Under the pieces are notes generated by a model. The model saw only the letters and a program-made list of their open reading frames with translations, ran no database searches and had not been told where the DNA came from. Below are positions 59,759 through 64,000 of a stretch of DNA of 64,000 bases, one piece after another. Both the position numbers and the translations under genes were made by a program. The stretch is from Raphanus sativus (Eukaryota; Streptophyta; Magnoliopsida; Brassicales; Brassicaceae): assembly GCF_000801105.2 (NCBI RefSeq), contig NC_079516.1, positions 3,038,001 through 3,102,000 of the forward strand. Reading direction: 5' to 3'. The first letter of the stretch is position 1; every line of letters starts with the position of its first letter.

Positions 59759-60271
59759 TCATCCCCAAGCATTATCAAACGCTGCAGAAGTAATCGCCTG
59801 AACGAACTCTTGGAAATCGATACAACCGTCACCGTCACGATCCGCTTCCCTGATCATCCCCGTCAACTCCTCCGCCGTCAAAGCGTGTCCTAACTTCGCC
59901 ATCGAGTGCGCCAGCTCCGCCGCAGTTATGTAGCCGTTCCCGTCGCGGTCGAACATCTTGAAGATGGCTTTGAGCTGGTCCTCCGTGTAGGGACACCTGA
60001 CGAGATCCGGCTCGACGAGGGCGACGAACTCGGAGAACTCGATGATGCCGTTGTTGTTCCGATCCGCTTTGTGGATGAGAGTGTCGAGCTGGTCTTGGCT
60101 CGGCTTCAGACCGAGAGATCTGAGGAGCGCGGCTAGCTCTAGCTCCGTCAGACTCCCGTCCTGGTTCTGGTCGAATGATCGGAATATCTCTCGGAGCTCT
60201 GATAACTGCTCGTCGCCTAGCTTCTTCCCTGGTGCCGGAAAAGGCTTGTTTCCGTCGTCGCTACGGCTCAT
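59759..60271 (-). CDS. CML18: Calmodulin-like protein with four EF-hands
   Basis: A cytosolic calcium sensor. Single exon, 170 residues from the ATG at 60271 (an upstream in-frame TTG at 60286 is not needed). Four EF-hand loops have good ligand positions: DQNQDGSLTELE, DRNNNGIIEFSE, DRDGNGYITAAE and DRDGDGCIDFQE. They are arranged as two pairs with a central linker (VEPDLVRCPYTEDQLKAIF). A short basic/Pro N-terminal extension (GNKPFPAPGKKLGDEQ) precedes the first hand, and the C-terminus is AFDNAWG. GC content is clearly higher than in the flanks, typical of intronless CML genes. Matches At3g03000 (CML18). Confidence 0.92.
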   Translation of the reverse strand: MSRSDDGNKPFPAPGKKLGDEQLSELREIFRSFDQNQDGSLTELELAALLRSLGLKPSQDQLDTLIHKADRNNNGIIEFSEFVALVEPDLVRCPYTEDQLKAIFKMFDRDGNGYITAAELAHSMAKLGHALTAEELTGMIREADRDGDGCIDFQEFVQAITSAAFDNAWG

Positions 60272-61358
60272 TTTGAACTCGGTCAAGCTTTGGTTTCGAT
60301 GAACAACATTGTGTTTCTTTCTCTCTCGGGGACTTTAGATTGATATGTGTCTCTTTTTTGATAAGTCAACGACAGGGCAGGTATGTGATTAATTAGATTG
60401 GTCTCAATTATGACCAAAGGGAATGATTTTAATTTATTTATTAAAAAGAAAATCAGATAATAAATTATTTCAGATGTAATAAGAAACAGAACCGGTCAAC
60501 GCGTGTTCGGTGGAGAGAAAACGGTCGTGTCGTCGTGCTAAGCTGTATTTATCCGGAGAAGGCATTTTCCTCGAGAAGCCCGCCACGTAAAGCTTAGCAG
60601 GCGATGTAGAAAATACAGTTCGGCGGTTAAGTGCGCTCGACGGCAACGACGGATCTCGCATGATCGTAAATTTGGGCTCTCTTCCCCGTCTTTGATTTAT
60701 GGAGGGAAAACATATGGTGGTTATATAGTAGTTGCGATCAGATGGGCTTCTGAGCTGTCGTTCAATGGGCTGAAATGAATATCGTATGGGCTGACGGAGC
60801 CCACTCACCAAATACTAATAGATAAGAAACATGGATTATACACATTTTGATTTAAATAATTTCATCTTAGCCAAAAAGATAAGAAAGACTATATTTCTCA
60901 AGAAATTAATCTATTTTTTTGTCAACCTCAAGAAATTAATCTAAAATCATGTATTATATCCCATAATATATATGAATTTTTAGCAATTTCTATTAAATTA
61001 TATATATTTATATATCATCTAACAAAATCAAATATGTATATACAAACATTTATTATATCTTTCAAAAATAGAAAAAAAATATATTATAAGGACTTTCAAC
61101 ATACATAATCTAAGCATATCTAATATCACCATTCTCTTACATTAATGATCTATTGATTTGAAATGGCTATAAATCAAATATGTATGTCAAAACATCTATT
61201 ATATCTTTTAAAAATGGAACAAAATATATTATAATTATCACCAAGTTCATGCATTAATGATCTATTGATTTGAATGGCTACAAAATCTGAGCACTATAAG
61301 TTTCATACCCTATAAATATCTTAAACACAACGAGAACAAGTTAGAATTATCTTCCATT
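60272..61358. other. Intergenic region, no supported gene
   Basis: CML18 upstream region, then very AT-rich DNA. A minus-strand open frame of 113 codons (60470-60811) includes FSTSPAKLYVAGFS, which recalls the start of an organellar RNA-recognition-motif protein, but nothing after it fits. An imperfect repeat, TCAAATATGTATRTNAAAACA then TATTATATCTTT, occurs at about 61028 and about 61176, with GCATTAATGATCTATTGATTTGAA-like text near 61143 and 61253. Confidence 0.4.
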
Positions 61359-62629
61359 ATGGAGCATCAAGAGAGGTTTGAGAATATACCAAAATGGGAA
61401 GATATGGATAGAGACATGCTTGTCAATATTTTCAAGAAGCTACACGTAGTGGATGTCATCATGGGAGCATCACGAGTGTGCATCGCTTGGTTCCTTGCTG
61501 CTCACAACAAAACTATATGGAACACCATCAATCTCAACGATCTTGATTCGATTGTTTTAGATGATAACCCCTCTAAGCCACATCTGCAGGATATTAATAA
61601 TGGAGAAAAACATCGATACCACCTTAGGGAGATCTTGAATGAAATCAACAAATTCAGCCGTGCAGCCACGTTTGAGTTTTTCTTCAATGCTAATACCAAT
61701 GTAGTAGAAGAGGATCTAGCCATCATTTCCAACGGGTAAAACTATGTCCATTAAATATTCATTTTAACTAAACAATGGTAGCGTAGTAGTACATGTTCAT
61801 TTGAGATACAATTGGTGAATACATCGGCTCAAAATTGCATTCCTGTTACAAAAAAAAAATGTGGTACTTTGCTATACAACATAAAATTAAAACCGACGCT
61901 GACTGCAAAAATTAATTAAGTTTGATCCAGATACATTGGTAAATTAAATAAATTATTTTTCTATCATTTTTGAATTCCACATGGAATGGAAAATATTAAC
62001 GAGATAAATATAATCTAATAATTTTATTTTTATTTTGAAGGTTGCCAAACATCAGAAAACTTGCGTTACCAATACAGAAAACTCAAAATCTTAATTCATT
62101 CGCATCATCTTTTAGCAAATGGAAGAATCTCCAAACGTTGATCATTGCTAAATTTACAGAAGATGACGACCTGAACCATGAGTTTAAAGCCATTGCAGAA
62201 AACTGTAGAAATCTTACCACCATAAAATTCACTTGTACATTGGACATGGAATTGGCCACTATTATTAAGAAGCTTCCGAACCTCGAGAGACTGAGCTTCC
62301 GCTGCACTTCAGTCTTTATAAGAGCACTTATGTCGCTCATCCTCGGCCTTCAGAACCTCAAGAGTCTTAACATCTCACATTGCATATTCAGAAAACGATG
62401 CAACAACAACGGAACATTAAGAATGTTACCTGAGGATAAATCCTTAATGCAGATTATACTTGACACTCAAAAGCTTGAAACTTTTAAGTTGTGTTGTTCG
62501 GACTGCACAACCTGTCTTGATGTGTGGAATCATACGAGACTCCCTGACTATAGTACATCTGATTCTGCTTTTAGCAACTTTTGGGATAAACAGTGGAAAA
62601 CTGATGAGTTTAAGGAGTTTGAGTTTTAG
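61359..62629 (+). CDS. F-box/LRR protein, FBL23/SKIP19-like
   Basis: A probable SCF ubiquitin-ligase receptor. Two exons (61359-61735 and 62041-62629) join in frame to 321 residues. The N-terminal F-box is WEDMDRDMLVNIFKKLHVVD then VCIAWFLAAHNKTIWNTI, the style of the SKIP19/FBL23 group. Leucine-rich repeats follow: LPNIRKLALP, WKNLQTLIIAKF, CRNLTTIKFTC, LPNLERLSFRC and LQNLKSLNISHC. Both the F-box and repeats are intact. I know of no counterpart at this place in Arabidopsis, so it probably arrived by gene movement, consistent with the lineage-specific mobility of this family. Ligand unknown. Confidence 0.85.
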
Positions 62630-62758
62630 ACATATCTTTCATCTAAAAATGTTTGGAAAAAAAGTTTTATCCATTATTAATTTCAGTTCTTATAGACATT
62701 TTATTTTTGTATATCACCAATGTTTTTAATCTGTCAATTATAAACTACCCTATCAATG

Positions 62759-62796
<38 letters not shown>

Positions 62797-63138
62797 TGAT
62801 TCATGCTCAAGTTGAGTAGTACATACGAGAAGAGACTTCTCTCAAAGTATAATGCAAGAATTAACTCGACTATTTTCTCTTATTATATTACACAGTGACA
62901 AGAATGCGAGGAAAACAAGTTTGATACATAGATAGATACATAACACTTTGGCCATTATCCTTTTGTTGCTGCCTGCGCCTCCACAAAATCTTAACTCCTC
63001 ATCTACATTACATCTGAGAGAACAAGCCGTTTGTTTGCACAAAGGTTCTAGAGAAAATGTGTTGATATTATAAACTCATCAATGAAGAAAGAATGGACTT
63101 ACCTCTCTTGAGTAAAGATAATGGAGCTTGTGGTGATT
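62630..63138. other. Convergent intergenic region with (AT)n
   Basis: 3' flank of the F-box gene and the HSFA1E 3' UTR. A pure (AT)n run of about 35 bp lies at 62760-62794. A TTTATTTCCTGAG context ends the HSFA1E reading frame near 63139. No gene. Confidence 0.5.
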
Positions 63139-64000
63139 TTATTTCCTGAGCGCATCTGATGTGAGAAGTCCCATCTGTTCAGTGAGATGGTTCATTTGCT
63201 GATTGTTGCTCAACACATTCCTCAGGTTGGGTTGTAACTCCAGCTGCTCCATTATCAACTCATTCTCCACCGACCCTGAGACTAGCTCATCTGAGTCCCC
63301 AATCCCTGAGCTCTCACCAAAGAACTGTTCCCACAAAGAATCTTGTACTCCTCCAGGAAGCAACTCATTATCGGTTTTCTAACATCATTGAGCCATCCAA
63401 AACCGCCATTATTGGATCCAGACACTCTCCGTTATCAGTCTCGCATCCAACTACATCCGGACTTGGGCTCCCAGAACCTTGGTTTGGAACTAACAGATCA
63501 GCTTGAGGATAAGGCAAATTGGTCTCCTCAAGGACTTGGTTTGTTGCACAAGGGCTGTTGTGATGTGTCATTGCAGGATTAGATGAAACATCAGCGAATG
63601 CAACTCCAGACGGTCCGTTTGAGGAGCTTCCATTGTCTGAGAGGTTAGGATTAGGAACATCTCCCAAAAGAAAGCCACCGTGATTGTTGTTGTTACTCAT
63701 ATTGTGTATCTGTTGGAGCATACTGTTTGCTGATTCGTTCATCGATGACTGGTACCTCACAATCTGGCGGCTAAGACCATTAAGCCCGTTACTACCACTA
63801 TTCTTCTGGTCCTCAACAGGTAGCCTTCTCTTCTTGTTGGTCTCGGAGATGTGTTGTTGGTTTCCCTCATTATTACTCTGTTGTGCAAACTGGTTTAAGA
63901 AGCCTGGACTCTGAACAGCCTTTGCTAGGAAAGACATCATCTGCTGCTGCCTCTGCTCCATCACATGAACTTTCTGCCCCACGTGCTGAAGATGATGTTC
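63139..64000 (-). CDS. HSFA1E: Heat-shock factor A1e, C-terminal part, frameshifted
   Basis: A master regulator of the heat-shock response; the window holds only its 3' portion. From the window edge the protein reads EHHLQHVGQKVHVMEQRQQQ then MMSFLAKAVQSPGFLNQF, the end of the HR-A/B oligomerisation region. A bipartite nuclear signal (TNKKRRLP) and a Ser/Asn-rich linker follow. That frame stops at TAA 63368-63370 after VLDGSMMLENR. The conserved tail continues only in another frame: DNELLPGGVQ, the AHA activation motif SLWEQFFGES, then QMNHLTEQMGLLTSDALRK, the export signal and C-terminus. So a +1 or -2 change lies at about 63371-63382. As printed, about 80 residues with the activator are lost. 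Either a real truncation or a sequencing error. The DNA-binding domain lies beyond the window. Confidence 0.85.

Noticed and set aside
59906..60302. Plus-strand frames over the calmodulin-like gene
   Set aside because: Antisense shadows of EF-hand codons.
1..64000. Bacterial-type features such as CRISPR arrays, operons, phage or plasmid origins
   Set aside because: Introns, long AT-rich spacers, plant retrotransposons and plant gene families show a plant nuclear genome. The tandem repeats lack the repeat-spacer regularity of CRISPR.

Overview
This is nuclear DNA of a flowering plant of the mustard family (Brassicaceae). Its spliced genes are nearly identical to Arabidopsis thaliana proteins. 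From memory, their order matches the A. thaliana chromosome 3 stretch from At3g03220 down to At3g02990, read left to right. The intervening losses, fossil copies and many small insertions suggest a fractionated copy in a polyploid such as Brassica or a relative. That is inference. No search was run, and all family and synteny statements come from recognising the translated exons.

Layout. 0-2.4 kb: a diverged satellite of about 347-bp units, interrupted by a 100-N assembly gap, then a 127-bp direct repeat. 2.9-11.2 kb: alpha-expansin EXPA13 (+), remains of an AXY9-like acetylation gene (-), the NAC045 transcription factor (+), and a GOT1/SFT2-type Golgi membrane protein (-). 11.4-12.1 kb: two arrays of a degenerate 30-bp minisatellite. 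12.3-19.4 kb: an OXS3-like protein (-), a PWWP-domain protein (-), and divergently from it an acidic lisH/SAP-like protein (+). 19.6-25.2 kb: a repeat island with LINE tails, a broken RNA polymerase second-largest-subunit fragment and (GA)47. 25.3-32.2 kb: exportin 1 (-, 32 exons). 34.3-42.4 kb: complex I subunit NDUFA12 (+), the vacuolar glucose transporter VGT1 (+, with an apparent frameshift), and complex I subunit NDUFS6 (+). 42.9-51.4 kb: an ATAD3-type AAA ATPase (-), a SINE with intact target-site duplications, and the cellulose synthase-like CSLD3 (-). 51.6-57.2 kb: a tandem duplication carrying two F-box/FBD genes (-), the proximal one broken. 57.8-63 kb: peptidyl-tRNA hydrolase II (+), the calmodulin-like CML18 (-), and an F-box/LRR gene (+) that looks inserted. 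63.1 kb to the end: the 3' part of the heat-shock factor HSFA1E (-), with a frameshift before its activation domain.

These genes are not an operon or pathway; they are ordinary euchromatic neighbours. Shared themes are cell wall and tip growth (EXPA13, the AXY9 remnant, CSLD3), mitochondria (two complex I subunits, ATAD3), and nuclear export and transcription (XPO1, NAC045, HSFA1E, PWWP). No novel defence or mobile system is evident. The points most worth following are reading-frame lesions in VGT1, HSFA1E and an F-box gene, a copied CSLD3 leader now upstream of an F-box gene, GC-AG introns in two genes, and the repeat structures.
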